From positions 1 through 34,662 of the forward strand of contig JACPTZ010000058.1 of the NCBI GenBank assembly GCA_016192525.1: a stretch of 34,662 bases of DNA, read 5' to 3'. Below, one piece after another: positions 1-8,083 of the stretch. How positions within the stretch are numbered: position 1 is the stretch's first letter; each line of letters opens with the position of its first letter. The translations under genes were made by a program, and so were the position numbers. The stretch comes from Planctomycetota bacterium (GTDB taxonomy: Bacteria; Planctomycetota; MHYJ01; JACPTZ01). The notes under the pieces are model-generated. The model saw only the letters and a list, made by a program, of their open reading frames with translations, was not told the origin of the DNA and searched no databases.

Positions 1-1
1 C

Positions 2-139
2 CTAAACAACTACTTCTTCGGGGACGTTCCCAGGCTGCAAGCCGCCATTGTGGGCGCCTTCAATGTCTTAAACCAGAATCCGAAGACGACCCTCTCGCTG
101 GCATACAGAACTTCTCAGAATTTAGGTAAGACCGCTTAG
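2..139 (+). CDS. C-terminal end of an unidentified protein (partial)
   Basis: The window opens inside an open frame that runs 45 codons to a TAG at 137-139. The visible C-terminus begins LNNYFFGDVPRLQ and ends YRTSQNLGKTA. It reads like real protein (mixed composition, no low-complexity runs), while the other two forward frames are less protein-like. Its base composition is more AT-rich than the ruvX gene that follows. I do not recognise the family. The rest of the gene lies upstream of the window. The gap to ruvX (140-231) holds GC-rich short inverted motifs but no clear promoter. Confidence 0.45.
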   Translation, partial: LNNYFFGDVPRLQAAIVGAFNVLNQNPKTTLSLAYRTSQNLGKTA

Positions 140-231
140 TTCCCGCTTTCCGGGACATCGCCTGAAACCCGGACCCGGACTCCGGCCGGACGGACGATGA
201 TCGTTCCGAACACCCTGAGATCGGAATCACT

Positions 232-666
232 ATGATGGTCCACATCCTCGGCATCGACTACGGCTCGAAGCGCATCGGCTGCGCCATCGGCGACCTCGAG
301 ACCGGGATCGCCTTCGGGCTCCCGCTCCTCGACGGGGTCGCGGACCCGACGAAGGATGCGATGGCGGTCGCGGCCCTGGCCGACGCGCAGGGGGCGGATC
401 GAATCGTCGTTGGCCTGCCGAAGACGATGGCGGGCGAGGAGGGACCCGCGGCCGCCGGGGTGATGGCCTTCGTGGAGCGGCTCCGCGCCGCGGTGGCCCC
501 GCGACCGGTCGAGACGTGGGACGAGCGCCTGACCTCGGCCGGGGCCGAACGGGCGCTCCGCCACGCGGGCGCCGACCTCGGCCGGAAGAAGAAGCGCGAG
601 CAGGTGAACACGATGGCCGCGCAGATGATCCTGCAGGGGTGGATCGATGCGCATCGGCGGGCTTGA
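232..666 (+). CDS. ruvX: RuvX/YqgF family putative pre-16S rRNA nuclease
   Basis: A 144-residue protein of the RNase H-like YqgF fold, the usual length for the family, which trims the 5' end of pre-16S rRNA and is often named Holliday junction resolvase-like. The first strand carries the catalytic aspartate in GIDYGSKRIG (D9). VVGLPKTMAG is the second conserved strand. WDERLTSAGAE supplies the second acidic residue (E98). The C-terminal helix reads QVNTMAAQMILQGW; many homologues have Asp where this one has Asn126, so the third metal ligand may be replaced, although this position varies in the family. Two adjacent ATGs (232 and 235) could start it. No strong Shine-Dalgarno is visible. It stands alone before the ATP-grasp gene. 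Confidence 0.93.
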   Translation: MMVHILGIDYGSKRIGCAIGDLETGIAFGLPLLDGVADPTKDAMAVAALADAQGADRIVVGLPKTMAGEEGPAAAGVMAFVERLRAAVAPRPVETWDERLTSAGAERALRHAGADLGRKKKREQVNTMAAQMILQGWIDAHRRA

Positions 667-750
667 CCGGCGGGATGCGATTGGGATACAATCCCGGGCA
701 TGGAAAAGCAAATCCACTTCATTGACGCCCCGCGCTGCGCCTGTTATTCT
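663..750 (+). promoter_or_regulatory. Two candidate sigma70-type promoters for the ATP-grasp gene
   Basis: Two promoter-like pairs precede the gene at 777. The distal one is TTGACC (663-668), 18 bases, TACAAT (687-692); it overlaps the last codon of ruvX. The proximal one is TTGACG (722-727), 17 bases, TATTCT (745-750), which would start transcription near 757. A GGGAGG ribosome-binding site lies at about 760-766. Consensus matching only; neither is tested. Confidence 0.5.
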
Positions 751-776
751 GCCGCCGCCCGGGAGGCAGAGACAGG

Positions 777-1781
777 ATGCAAATCACCGTCCTCTTCGAC
801 ACCCATCGACCCCCGCCCGCCGATCAGAACTATTCTGAATTTCTGAAGTCCGATGCCGACGACGTCCAGTTCGCCGTCGCCCGCGGCCTGGAGAAGCTCG
901 GGCACACCGTCCGGCTCTTCGGCGTCTTCGACGATCTCAAGCCGCTCCTCTCGGAGCTGGAGTCGAACCGGCCGGAACTGGTCTTCAATCTCTGCGAGGG
1001 GTTCCGCAGCCGCTCCATCTTCGAGATCCACATCGCCGCCCTCCTGGAACTCCTCGGCCTCCGCTACACCGGTTCGCCGCCGATGGGGCTGATGTTCGCG
1101 CGCGACAAGGCGCTCACGAAGCGGGTCCTCGCCGACCAGGGGGTGCGGGTGCCGCACTTCCATGTGTTTCCGCGCGGGGTGACCGCGCCGCGACCCTCCG
1201 ATCTCCGCTTCCCGCTCATCGTGAAGCCGATCGCCGAGGACGCGTCCGTAGGGATCGCCGAGGCCTCGGTCGTCAAGGACGACGCCTCGCTCGCGGAGCG
1301 GGTCGCGTTCATCCACTCCCGGCTGAACCAGGCGGCGATCGTGGAGGAGCTGATCGCGGGCCGCGAATTCTACGTCGCGGTCCTCGGCAACTCGCCGCCG
1401 GAAGCGCTTCCGATCGTCGAGATGGTGTTCTCCAAGGAGCCGGAGAACTCGACGAAGATCGCCACCTTCAAGGCCAAGTGGGATGAGAAGTACCGGAAGC
1501 GGAGGGGGATCAAGAACCTGTTTCCCTCGGATGTGCCGCCTGAGGTGATCTCGAAGATTCACGCCGTGTGCGTCGCCTGCTACCGGGCGCTCCATCTCCG
1601 CGACTACGGCCGCATCGACTGCCGGCTGGCCCCCGACAACGAGGTCTACCTCCTCGAGGCCAACCCGAACCCCTACATCGCTCCCGGCGAAGACTTTCCC
1701 AATGCGGCGGCGAAGGCGGGGCTGGAGTACGTCCCCTTCCTCGAGAAGCTCATCGCCATCACGATGTCGCGCGAGGCTTGA
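777..1781 (+). CDS. D-alanine--D-alanine ligase-like ATP-grasp enzyme
   Basis: A 334-residue ATP-grasp protein arranged like D-Ala-D-Ala ligase. The N-terminal lobe includes FNLCEGF (about 77-83), which resembles the Ddl NxxEG loop. The ATP-grasp lobe carries FPLIVKPIAEDASVGI (about 143-158), VEELIAGREFYVAV (about 190-203) and the metal-binding end YGRIDCRL and LLEANPNPYI (about 278-302). True Ddl enzymes usually end in N-x-x-PG; here the motif is NPNPYI, so this is likely a paralogous amino-acid ligase rather than the peptidoglycan Ddl. No mur genes are nearby. The start is ATG 777 with GGGAGG upstream. The substrate cannot be read from sequence. Confidence 0.8.
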   Translation: MQITVLFDTHRPPPADQNYSEFLKSDADDVQFAVARGLEKLGHTVRLFGVFDDLKPLLSELESNRPELVFNLCEGFRSRSIFEIHIAALLELLGLRYTGSPPMGLMFARDKALTKRVLADQGVRVPHFHVFPRGVTAPRPSDLRFPLIVKPIAEDASVGIAEASVVKDDASLAERVAFIHSRLNQAAIVEELIAGREFYVAVLGNSPPEALPIVEMVFSKEPENSTKIATFKAKWDEKYRKRRGIKNLFPSDVPPEVISKIHAVCVACYRALHLRDYGRIDCRLAPDNEVYLLEANPNPYIAPGEDFPNAAAKAGLEYVPFLEKLIAITMSREA

Positions 1782-1802
1782 GCGTCCGTCCCGTCTCACG
1801 GA

Positions 1803-2519
1803 TCACCCGGCCTTCGGGGCCGGGGGGGGGGAGGCGCCGGGTCTGGCGGGGGGGGGCGGCGTCTTCGGCGCGGCGGCGGCGATCGCCGCGGCCACGGCGG
1901 GCCGGGGGAGCGGGGGAGGGGTGATCCCGGGGGCCACGGGCACGCCCGGCGTCCCGGACGCGGGATGGTCCTCCGCCGCCACCGAGACGAGCTGCTCCGG
2001 CACCACCAGTTCGTTCTGGCACTTGTAGCACTTGATGAGCGCGCCCGGCTGGAACATGATCACGTTGAACTGCGTGCTGCACTTCGGGCAGGTCAGGATC
2101 TTCTTCTTCTGATAGTCGAGGATCTTCGTCACCTGCTCGTTCGTGAGGAAACCCTTCCGCACCATCACCTCCCCCATCCGCATGAAGAGGTCGTCCTCCA
2201 TCTTCGCCTGGATCCGGACCGCCTCGTTGACCTGATCCTCCGTCGCGAACCCGAAGCGGATGACGAGCCGTCCGAAGAGGCCGTCCTCCCGCTTGAAGCG
2301 GGAGTGGATCGCCTTCTCCTGGAGGTTCCGCTTCTGAATCTCGATGATTTCCTCGAGCTGCTTCTCCGAGATGTAGCCTTTCTCGATCAGGATCATCCCG
2401 AGCGGCTTGGGCTCCGGGGCCTTCTCCTGGATGTGGATGCACTCGTCGATCTGGTCCTGCGAGACCATGCCGGCGTTGATGGCGATTTTTCCGAAGAGGA
2501 TGTCGGCGCGGGAGAGCAT
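1803..2519 (-). CDS. MshEN-like repeat protein with zinc ribbon and Pro/Ala-rich tail
   Basis: A 238-residue soluble protein. Residues 1-145 hold four copies of a helical motif of the form [LF]G-x-hydrophobic-GxxxxxQ followed by an IQ-rich helix: FGKIAINAGMVSQDQI, LGMILIEKGYISEKQL, FGRLVIRFGFATEDQV and MGEVMVRKGFLTNEQV. This resembles the MshEN/GspE N-terminal domain that binds c-di-GMP or partner proteins in type II secretion and type IV pilus ATPases. After this comes a CPKC...CYKC zinc ribbon (about 147-170), then a tail of Pro and Ala (about 190-238). There is no ATPase domain, so it may be a stand-alone sensor or adaptor. The next gene upstream on the same strand is the Nudix hydrolase, separated by an 8-bp tandem array. 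The function is unknown. Confidence 0.75.
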   Translation of the reverse strand: MLSRADILFGKIAINAGMVSQDQIDECIHIQEKAPEPKPLGMILIEKGYISEKQLEEIIEIQKRNLQEKAIHSRFKREDGLFGRLVIRFGFATEDQVNEAVRIQAKMEDDLFMRMGEVMVRKGFLTNEQVTKILDYQKKKILTCPKCSTQFNVIMFQPGALIKCYKCQNELVVPEQLVSVAAEDHPASGTPGVPVAPGITPPPLPRPAVAAAIAAAAPKTPPPPARPGASPPPAPKAG

Positions 2520-2526
2520 GGGGGGG

Positions 2527-2606
2527 GAGTGACGGAGTAATCAGGTAAGAGAGTAACGGAATAACAGAGTAACGGAGTAACAGAGTAACAGAGTAACGCA
2601 GTAACA
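2527..2606. repeat. 8-bp tandem repeat array (GAGTAACR), about 10 units
   Basis: Ten consecutive 8-base units with consensus GAGTAAC(G/A) occupy the gap between two minus-strand genes, just upstream of the ATG at 2519. The first three units are degenerate (GAGTGACG, GAGTAATC, AGGTAAGA); the next seven differ at one or two positions. The array covers the place where a Shine-Dalgarno or promoter for the downstream gene would be expected. There are no spacers, so this is not a CRISPR array. Confidence 0.85.
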
Positions 2607-2617
2607 GGAAGCCGGGT

Positions 2618-3166
2618 TCAGGTCACTTCCAAACGTTTTGCCGCCAGGAGGAGACCCAGGATCGACTTCGCGTCCAGGATTCGACCGGTCCGGGCCCAGC
2701 GCAGGGCGGTCGACCAGTCGACGCGGATCGTGTCGATGATCTCGTCCGGGTCCCGATCCACGCGTCCCGGGGAGAGCCCCTCCGCGAGGTACAGCCACAT
2801 CTTCTCGGTGCAAAATCCGATCGCCGGGTAGAAGACGGCGAGTCGGCGGAAGCGTTTCGCCCGGAAGCCGGTCTCTTCCTCCAGTTCCCGCCGGGCGCAG
2901 GCCAGCGGAGCCTCGCCCGGTTCGAGCGTGCCCGCCGGGATCTCGATGCAGGTCCGCCGGACGCTGAACCGGTACTGTCGGATGAGGCAGACCCGCCCGT
3001 CCGGAAGCACGGGGACCATCGCCGCCGAACCGGGGTGCGTCACCAGGTCCCGCTCGGACCGGCGACCGGAGGCGAGCCTCACCGGGGTTCGCTCCACGCT
3101 GAAGACGCGGCCGCGGAAGAGTCGTCGTCCCGGGCCGCGCGGCTCGATCGACTCCGCGCGCGACAT
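2618..3166 (-). CDS. Nudix hydrolase, ADP-ribose pyrophosphatase type
   Basis: A 182-residue Nudix protein. A perfect Nudix box (G x5 E x7 REUxEExGU) spans residues 79-101, with G79, E85, R93 E94, E97 E98 and G100. The preceding IRQYRF and EIPAGT motifs are typical of the NudF/ADP-ribose pyrophosphatase subgroup, which hydrolyses ADP-ribose to AMP and ribose-5-phosphate. Substrate cannot be proved from the sequence. The start ATG at 3166 lies divergently from the TPR gene promoter at 3222-3251. The length is slightly short for NudF but complete. Confidence 0.88.
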   Translation of the reverse strand: MSRAESIEPRGPGRRLFRGRVFSVERTPVRLASGRRSERDLVTHPGSAAMVPVLPDGRVCLIRQYRFSVRRTCIEIPAGTLEPGEAPLACARRELEEETGFRAKRFRRLAVFYPAIGFCTEKMWLYLAEGLSPGRVDRDPDEIIDTIRVDWSTALRWARTGRILDAKSILGLLLAAKRLEVT

Positions 3167-3221
3167 CGGGCGGATTCTAGGGCGGCGGAGATTGGAGTGT
3201 CAAGGGAAACGGCCAAAACCC

Positions 3222-3251
3222 TTGACCCGCGCGGGGCGCCGGCGCTATCAT
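3222..3251 (+). promoter_or_regulatory. Sigma70-type promoter of the TPR gene
   Basis: TTGACC (3222-3227), 18 bases, TATCAT (3246-3251). It sits in the divergent gap between the Nudix gene and the TPR gene, about 42 bases before the ATG at 3293. This placement also argues that the TPR gene starts at 3293 and not at upstream codons in the same frame. Confidence 0.6.
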
Positions 3252-3292
3252 TGACGGCGCGTGTTTTCGACACCCCGTGGAGTGCCCAGACC

Positions 3293-4657
3293 ATGGCGGA
3301 CGTCAGCCGAATCTACGACAAGGCTTGTGAGGCGTTCGACCGCAAGAACTACGACTACGCGGTGAATCTCTACCAGCAGGTTATCGCCCTCGACCCGGAC
3401 CACCAGAAGGCCCACAAGGGGCTGTACGCCACCTGCATGAAGAAGAAGGAATCCGCCGGCGCCACCTCGAAGCTCGGCAGTCTCTTCGGGGGGATCAAGA
3501 ACACCTCCGTCCTGGCCTCCCTGGGCGCCCTCGGGAAGCCGGACAAGATTGCGGTCGAAGCGCAGAGGATTCTGGTCACCGACCCGACCAACAGCAAGGT
3601 CCGGGCGGCCTACGGCAGGGCGCTCAAGGATATGAACCACCTGGAAGGGGCGGTGGTGGAGCTCGAAATGGCGCTGCAGTTCGACAGCGACAATGTCGAC
3701 ATCCTGAAGGCCCTCGCCCAGTGCTACGACGCGAAGAACGACATCGCGAAGGCGCAGGAACTGTTCGCCCGTGTCCTCAAGAGGGTCCCGGAGGACCGGG
3801 ACGCGCACAAGGCGCTGCGCGATCTCGCCGCGCGCGGAACGATCCAGGACAGCAAGCTGGAGACGGCCGGGCACTCCCGCGACATGGTCAAGGACAAGGA
3901 CGTTCTCAAGGATCAGGAGCAGGCCATCAAGCTGGTGAAGTCCGGCGACGAACTCGACCAGGAAATCGCCAAGATCCGCGAGCTGATCAACGCCGATCCC
4001 ACCAATCTGCAAATGGCCAAGCAGTGGAAGAAGATCGGGGAGATCTACAAGAAGAAGCGCGACGCCCACGGCGCCCTCAAGGCCTACGAGGAGGCGCTCA
4101 AGCTCGACACCTCCGATGCGACGATCCGGTTCAACATCGGCGACATGAAAATGAGGATCATCGAGGAGGAGAAGAACGCCGCCCAGACGGCCGGAAACGT
4201 CGAACTCGCGAAGAAACTGACCCAGGATCTCGTGGCCTTCAAGATCGCCGAGTACGCCCAGCGCGTGAAGGACCATCCGACCGACACTGGCCTCAAGTAC
4301 GATTACGGCACCGCCCTCTATCAGGGAAGGCAGTTCAAGGAGGCCCTCGGCCAGTTTCAGCAGACCGTCAAGGATCCCAAGCGGAAGATGAACTCCCTCC
4401 TGTACCAGGGTCTCAGCTTTCACCAGCTCAAGTCCTTCGATCTCGCCGTGAACAACTTCCGAAAAGCGATCGAGGAGAACACCGTTCCCGGAAACGACTT
4501 CGACAAGAACGTCCGATACCACCTCGCGACCACCCTGGAGGCCAAGGGAGACAAGGCCGGCGCCTGTGCGGAGTACGAGAGGATTATGGAGATCGACATC
4601 TCGTACAAGGACGTCTCCGCCAAGGTGGAGAAGCTCAAAGGCGAACTTGGTACTTGA
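3293..4657 (+). CDS. Cytoplasmic tetratricopeptide repeat protein
   Basis: A 454-residue protein made almost wholly of TPR-type helical pairs. One clear unit is at residues 5-40 (AFDRKNYDYAVNLYQQVIAL), others at about 100-165 (YGRALKDMNHLEGAVVELE; YDAKNDIAKAQELFARVL), 250-290 (GEIYKKKRDAHGALKAYEEAL) and 335-440. Lys-rich linkers follow the repeats. There is no signal peptide or membrane segment, so it should be a cytoplasmic scaffold. The frame is open further upstream to 3035, but that part is antisense to the Nudix gene and lies before the promoter, so ATG 3293 is preferred. It precedes rpsT by 32 bases and may be cotranscribed with it. The partner is unknown. Confidence 0.85.
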   Translation: MADVSRIYDKACEAFDRKNYDYAVNLYQQVIALDPDHQKAHKGLYATCMKKKESAGATSKLGSLFGGIKNTSVLASLGALGKPDKIAVEAQRILVTDPTNSKVRAAYGRALKDMNHLEGAVVELEMALQFDSDNVDILKALAQCYDAKNDIAKAQELFARVLKRVPEDRDAHKALRDLAARGTIQDSKLETAGHSRDMVKDKDVLKDQEQAIKLVKSGDELDQEIAKIRELINADPTNLQMAKQWKKIGEIYKKKRDAHGALKAYEEALKLDTSDATIRFNIGDMKMRIIEEEKNAAQTAGNVELAKKLTQDLVAFKIAEYAQRVKDHPTDTGLKYDYGTALYQGRQFKEALGQFQQTVKDPKRKMNSLLYQGLSFHQLKSFDLAVNNFRKAIEENTVPGNDFDKNVRYHLATTLEAKGDKAGACAEYERIMEIDISYKDVSAKVEKLKGELGT

Positions 4658-4689
4658 TCCCGTCCTCCTGACCCCGCAAGGAATCCCTC

Positions 4690-4971
4690 ATGCCCCGCTC
4701 CGTCTCCGCCAAGAAACGCGTCCGACAGAACCGCACCCGCCGCGACTACAACTCCGTCTACAAGTCGCGGATTCGCACCCAGATGAAGAAGGTCCTCGCC
4801 GCCGTGGCGGCGAAAGACGCCAAGAACTCCGAGGCGGAAGTGCGGATGGCCTGCGTCCTCCTCGATCGAGCCGCCTCAAAGCACGTCCTGCATCGCAACG
4901 CCGCGGCCCGATACAAGTCGCGTCTCGCCCGGAAAGTCCACGCCCTCGCCGGGGCCGGGGCCAGATCCTGA
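4690..4971 (+). CDS. rpsT: 30S ribosomal protein S20
   Basis: A 93-residue, very basic helical protein matching bS20: MPRSVSAKKRVRQNRTRRDY at the N-terminus, then SRIRTQMKKVLAAV and the conserved C-terminal helix motif LHRNAAARYKSRLARKV. It binds 16S rRNA in the small subunit. An AAGGA element at 4678-4682 is a good ribosome-binding site, 7 bases from the ATG. A pair of near-identical stretches (AGTCCGC-TCCG-TCGGGG) follows the gene at about 5001-5047. Confidence 0.95.
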   Translation: MPRSVSAKKRVRQNRTRRDYNSVYKSRIRTQMKKVLAAVAAKDAKNSEAEVRMACVLLDRAASKHVLHRNAAARYKSRLARKVHALAGAGARS

Positions 4972-5081
4972 GCCTCCTCTTCCGTCCGCGCGGCCGGGGC
5001 TGAGTCCGCTCCGGTCGGGGAGGGCTTAAGTCCGCCTCCGTCGGGGCCGATAATATCGCTGTCCCTTCGAGGCCGATCGCG

Positions 5082-7364
5082 ATGTCACGTCCCCGTACGA
5101 CCCTCCTCTGGCTCCTCGCCCTGCTGGGCGGGATGCTGACCTCCATCGCCACTCCCGATGAGGTCCAGATCACCCTCCGGGACGGGACCAAGGTGATCGG
5201 GACGTTGAAGGGACTCGCGGACGGCCACTACGTGGTCGCGACGGGCGGAGGCGAGCAGAGGGTTCCCGAGTCGCGAATCCTGGACGTCGAGTTGATTTCC
5301 CCGTCGTCCACGGCTCCGACGAGCGCCACGTTCGGGAGCGCCGGCGGCCCCACTCCCGAGAGCGCCGCCGGGGCGCTGGCCCAGGCGCCGCTTCCGGTCC
5401 TGGTCTACGCCCCCTCCGGGAATCCCGACGCCAAGAAGGCCTTCGATGCGGCGGCCGCCGCCGATCAGGCCGGAAAACTGGACGAGGCGATCGAGGGGTA
5501 CCGGAAAGCGGCGGCCGCCGACCCCTGGTTTGCGGCCGCGCGGCTCGCCGGCGCCGCCGCCTGTCTCCGCGCCCGGCGGCCGCGGGAGGCCGTCGTCTGG
5601 TGCGAACAAATCCTCGAGATCGATCCCGGCGACACGCGCGCGCTCGATATCCTCGTCCGCGCCTACGCCGCGGATCATCAGCCCGAACGGGCGCTCCAGA
5701 TGCAGGAGCAGCTGCTCGCCCGCCGTTGCCCTCCGGCGGAGGCCGCCTATCGTGCGATGCTCCTCTGGCGCGGGGCGGGAAACCTGGTCCAGGCGCGCGA
5801 GGCCTGGGATCGCTACCACGCGCTCGATCCCGAACTCCGTTCCCCCTTCTGCGAGGAAGGGGCCGTCTGGCGGAGCGCCGAGGAGGCCATGACCGCCCGA
5901 AACTTCGACACCGCCCTCGCGCGTTACTACGAGGCACAGAGGCGCAATCCGTTCCTCCGGGAGAAGATCGTTCCGCGACTCGTCGAGGTGCATCGCGCCC
6001 AGGCCGAGGCCGCCGCCTCCGGCGGGCTCATTCTGGAGAGCATTGAGCAGTACCGCATTCTGAGCGCCATCGATCCCCCGCGCGCCCCGGAGTGGCATCA
6101 GCGGATCTACGGACTGCACGCCGCCCGGATCGAGAAAGCCTGGAAGGAGAAGAAGCCGGTCGATCTTTCCGCGGCGCTCGCCCAGATCCGGGGCGATCTC
6201 CCCCCGGCCGAAACGGCCCGGCTGCTCGGCGACTCCGCGCGATCGCTGGTCCAGGCGGTGGAGGCGAACCTCCGGGAATCTCCGTGGAGTCCCTGCATCG
6301 GGTCGATGCTCGAGGCGACCCGGGGCTGCGCGGAGGTCCCCGCGGAGGTGGAGACGGCCCTTCTTCTGGCCTGGGTCCACCAGGGAGACGCCGCCCTCGC
6401 CTCCCAGGATCCCGACGGCGCCCTCGCTGCGTACGGCCGTGCCCTCGCGGCCGATCCGGACCTTCATCCGCCGCTCGATCCCAAGGTGGCCGCCGCCTAT
6501 CAGGCCCTCGGACAGCGGGCGTTTCTCCGCCGCGACCTCGCCTCGGCGATCGAGGCGTGGCGTCGGGTCTTCGAGTACAAGCCGGAATCTCCGGAGGTGT
6601 TGGCCCAGCTCAAGACCGCCGAATTCCAGCGCGCCCAGGAGGAGGTGGCGGCCGCCCGCGAGACGCGCGAGAAGCTTCGGATCATCGAAGCCTACCTCGC
6701 GGCGAAGCCTCCCGACGACCTCGCCCGTCAGATGCGCGAGCAACTCGCCCGCCTCACCGCGACGCCCTCGATCGCCGCCGCCCGTGTCTCCGATGATCTC
6801 GCCCGATACTGGCCGCTCCGCCGCGGGGCCTGGTGGAAATACCGCCGGGGAGATGAGGGGGAGGAGATCGTCCGCGTCCGCGAGGTCGACGAGACCGATC
6901 CCGAACATCCCCGCTTCTACTGCGAGCGCTCTCTCCGGCGGGGCAGCGAGGAGAGCGTGACCCCGTACACCCTTTCCGCCCGTCCGGGGGAACTGGGCGT
7001 CGGGAGCGGCGGTTCGCGCGAGGTCCTGTTTGAATTCCCCGTCGAAATCGGCCGGACGTGGTCCTGGAGCGATGGGACCTTCCAGTATCGCCGCACCTAC
7101 GTCGCGAAAGATGTCCCGGTGAAATCGAAGGCGGGGGACTTTCCGAAGTGTCTCAAGATGGAGTTTCGGACCACCACCATCGTGACTTCCGAATCGCCGC
7201 TTGAGATGACCTCCACGCTCTACTATGCGCCGGAGGTCGGACTGGTCCGGATGGAGGTGGCCGGAGAGGGCAACGCCGATCTGAATCTCGAATTGGTGTG
7301 CTTCGAGCTGCCCGCCCCCCTTCCGGAAACGCCGCGCCCCCCTCCGCCGCCGGGGAGGAAGTAG
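5082..7364 (+). CDS. Secreted or periplasmic TPR protein with N-terminal Sm-like and C-terminal beta domain
   Basis: A 760-residue protein. Residues 1-25 look like a signal peptide (TTLLWLLALLGGMLTSIATP). Residues 26-70 form a small beta unit (VQITLRDGTKVIGTLKG) of the Sm-like kind often seen at the N-terminus of exported planctomycete-type proteins. TPR units cover about 115-560 (for example DQAGKLDEAIEGYRKAAAAD). The C-terminal part (about 570-740) starts YWPLRRGAWWKYRRGDEG, a W/Y-rich motif typical of exported beta-sandwich domains of unknown function. The last 12 residues are proline-rich. It heads a run of five exported or membrane proteins (5082-10022) with short gaps, which could be an operon for envelope functions. 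The exact role is unknown. Confidence 0.8.
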   Translation: MSRPRTTLLWLLALLGGMLTSIATPDEVQITLRDGTKVIGTLKGLADGHYVVATGGGEQRVPESRILDVELISPSSTAPTSATFGSAGGPTPESAAGALAQAPLPVLVYAPSGNPDAKKAFDAAAAADQAGKLDEAIEGYRKAAAADPWFAAARLAGAAACLRARRPREAVVWCEQILEIDPGDTRALDILVRAYAADHQPERALQMQEQLLARRCPPAEAAYRAMLLWRGAGNLVQAREAWDRYHALDPELRSPFCEEGAVWRSAEEAMTARNFDTALARYYEAQRRNPFLREKIVPRLVEVHRAQAEAAASGGLILESIEQYRILSAIDPPRAPEWHQRIYGLHAARIEKAWKEKKPVDLSAALAQIRGDLPPAETARLLGDSARSLVQAVEANLRESPWSPCIGSMLEATRGCAEVPAEVETALLLAWVHQGDAALASQDPDGALAAYGRALAADPDLHPPLDPKVAAAYQALGQRAFLRRDLASAIEAWRRVFEYKPESPEVLAQLKTAEFQRAQEEVAAARETREKLRIIEAYLAAKPPDDLARQMREQLARLTATPSIAAARVSDDLARYWPLRRGAWWKYRRGDEGEEIVRVREVDETDPEHPRFYCERSLRRGSEESVTPYTLSARPGELGVGSGGSREVLFEFPVEIGRTWSWSDGTFQYRRTYVAKDVPVKSKAGDFPKCLKMEFRTTTIVTSESPLEMTSTLYYAPEVGLVRMEVAGEGNADLNLELVCFELPAPLPETPRPPPPPGRK

Positions 7365-7415
7365 GCGGACCCGCCGCGGATCGGGGAGGGAAGGGGAGAG
7401 GGAAAGGGGAACGTC

Positions 7416-7964
7416 ATGCGTCGAAATCGACCTGGAATCGTGCTCTGTTTTCTTCTCGCCGCCGGCAGCGGTTGCACGATGCTCGGCAACGCCGTCAGCA
7501 ATCTGTCGCTTCCGACCCGCGCGAAGATGAAGTACTCGCCCGTGTATCCGCAGTCCTTCGAGGATGTCTGGGGGGCGGCCAAGGAGGTGGCCGTGCGCGA
7601 CTGGCGCATCGAGACGGTGGACAATGAGCGCGGCCGGCTCGTCTCCGATTGGGACGTGGTCCTGGCGCCGTCCCTCTACGCGGGCACGCGGCGAAAGCTG
7701 ACGATCGAGGTGCAGCGGCAGAAGAAGGGGGGGGTGCGTGTGGGGATCGAAGTGGCGCGTCACGTCAACGAGAACGTCAAGGAACCCCTGAACGAAGCGG
7801 AAGCCGAGTGGATGGCCAAGGGCTCCGATGAGGAAGCCGAACAGGTGCTCCTCTATCGGCTCGACAGCCGGCTCACCCGGTTTCAGCCTTCCCCCGAGCT
7901 GCTCCGCCGTCTCGAGTGGGAAAAGGCCCAGGGCGCCGCCGAACGGAAATCCTCGACGAAGTAG
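7416..7964 (+). CDS. Small putative lipoprotein, unknown function
   Basis: A 182-residue protein with an N-terminal hydrophobic stretch ending in GSGC (Cys20), a weak lipobox. The mature part begins around TMLGNAVSNL and contains YPQSFEDVWGAAKEVAVRDWRIETVDNERGRLVSDW, resembling the 'convert-to-beta' fold of small envelope lipoproteins in which one Trp-led helix packs on a sheet. This family assignment is a guess. The C-terminus is a charged helix. It lies 51 bases after the TPR gene; a GA-rich stretch upstream of the ATG can serve as ribosome-binding site. A short ACGTAAAACG motif follows the stop, like the micro-repeats near 29.1 kb. Confidence 0.7.
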   Translation: MRRNRPGIVLCFLLAAGSGCTMLGNAVSNLSLPTRAKMKYSPVYPQSFEDVWGAAKEVAVRDWRIETVDNERGRLVSDWDVVLAPSLYAGTRRKLTIEVQRQKKGGVRVGIEVARHVNENVKEPLNEAEAEWMAKGSDEEAEQVLLYRLDSRLTRFQPSPELLRRLEWEKAQGAAERKSSTK

Positions 7965-8083
7965 GATCCAGGACGTAAAACGTCGGGGAGAGGGAGCCTC
8001 GAGATCGCCCATCCGGTTCCGTATCGATCGCGTCGCTCTTTCCCCTGGCGCTTTCCGTCCCACGATTCAATCCCGGATCCCCC

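Noticed and set aside
2527-2606. CRISPR-like array
   Set aside because: Units are 8 bases with no spacers and no cas genes nearby.
5085-8063. A 992-codon minus-strand frame opposite the TPR and lipoprotein genes
   Set aside because: Low-complexity shadow; it spans two plus-strand genes with signal peptides and recognisable repeats.
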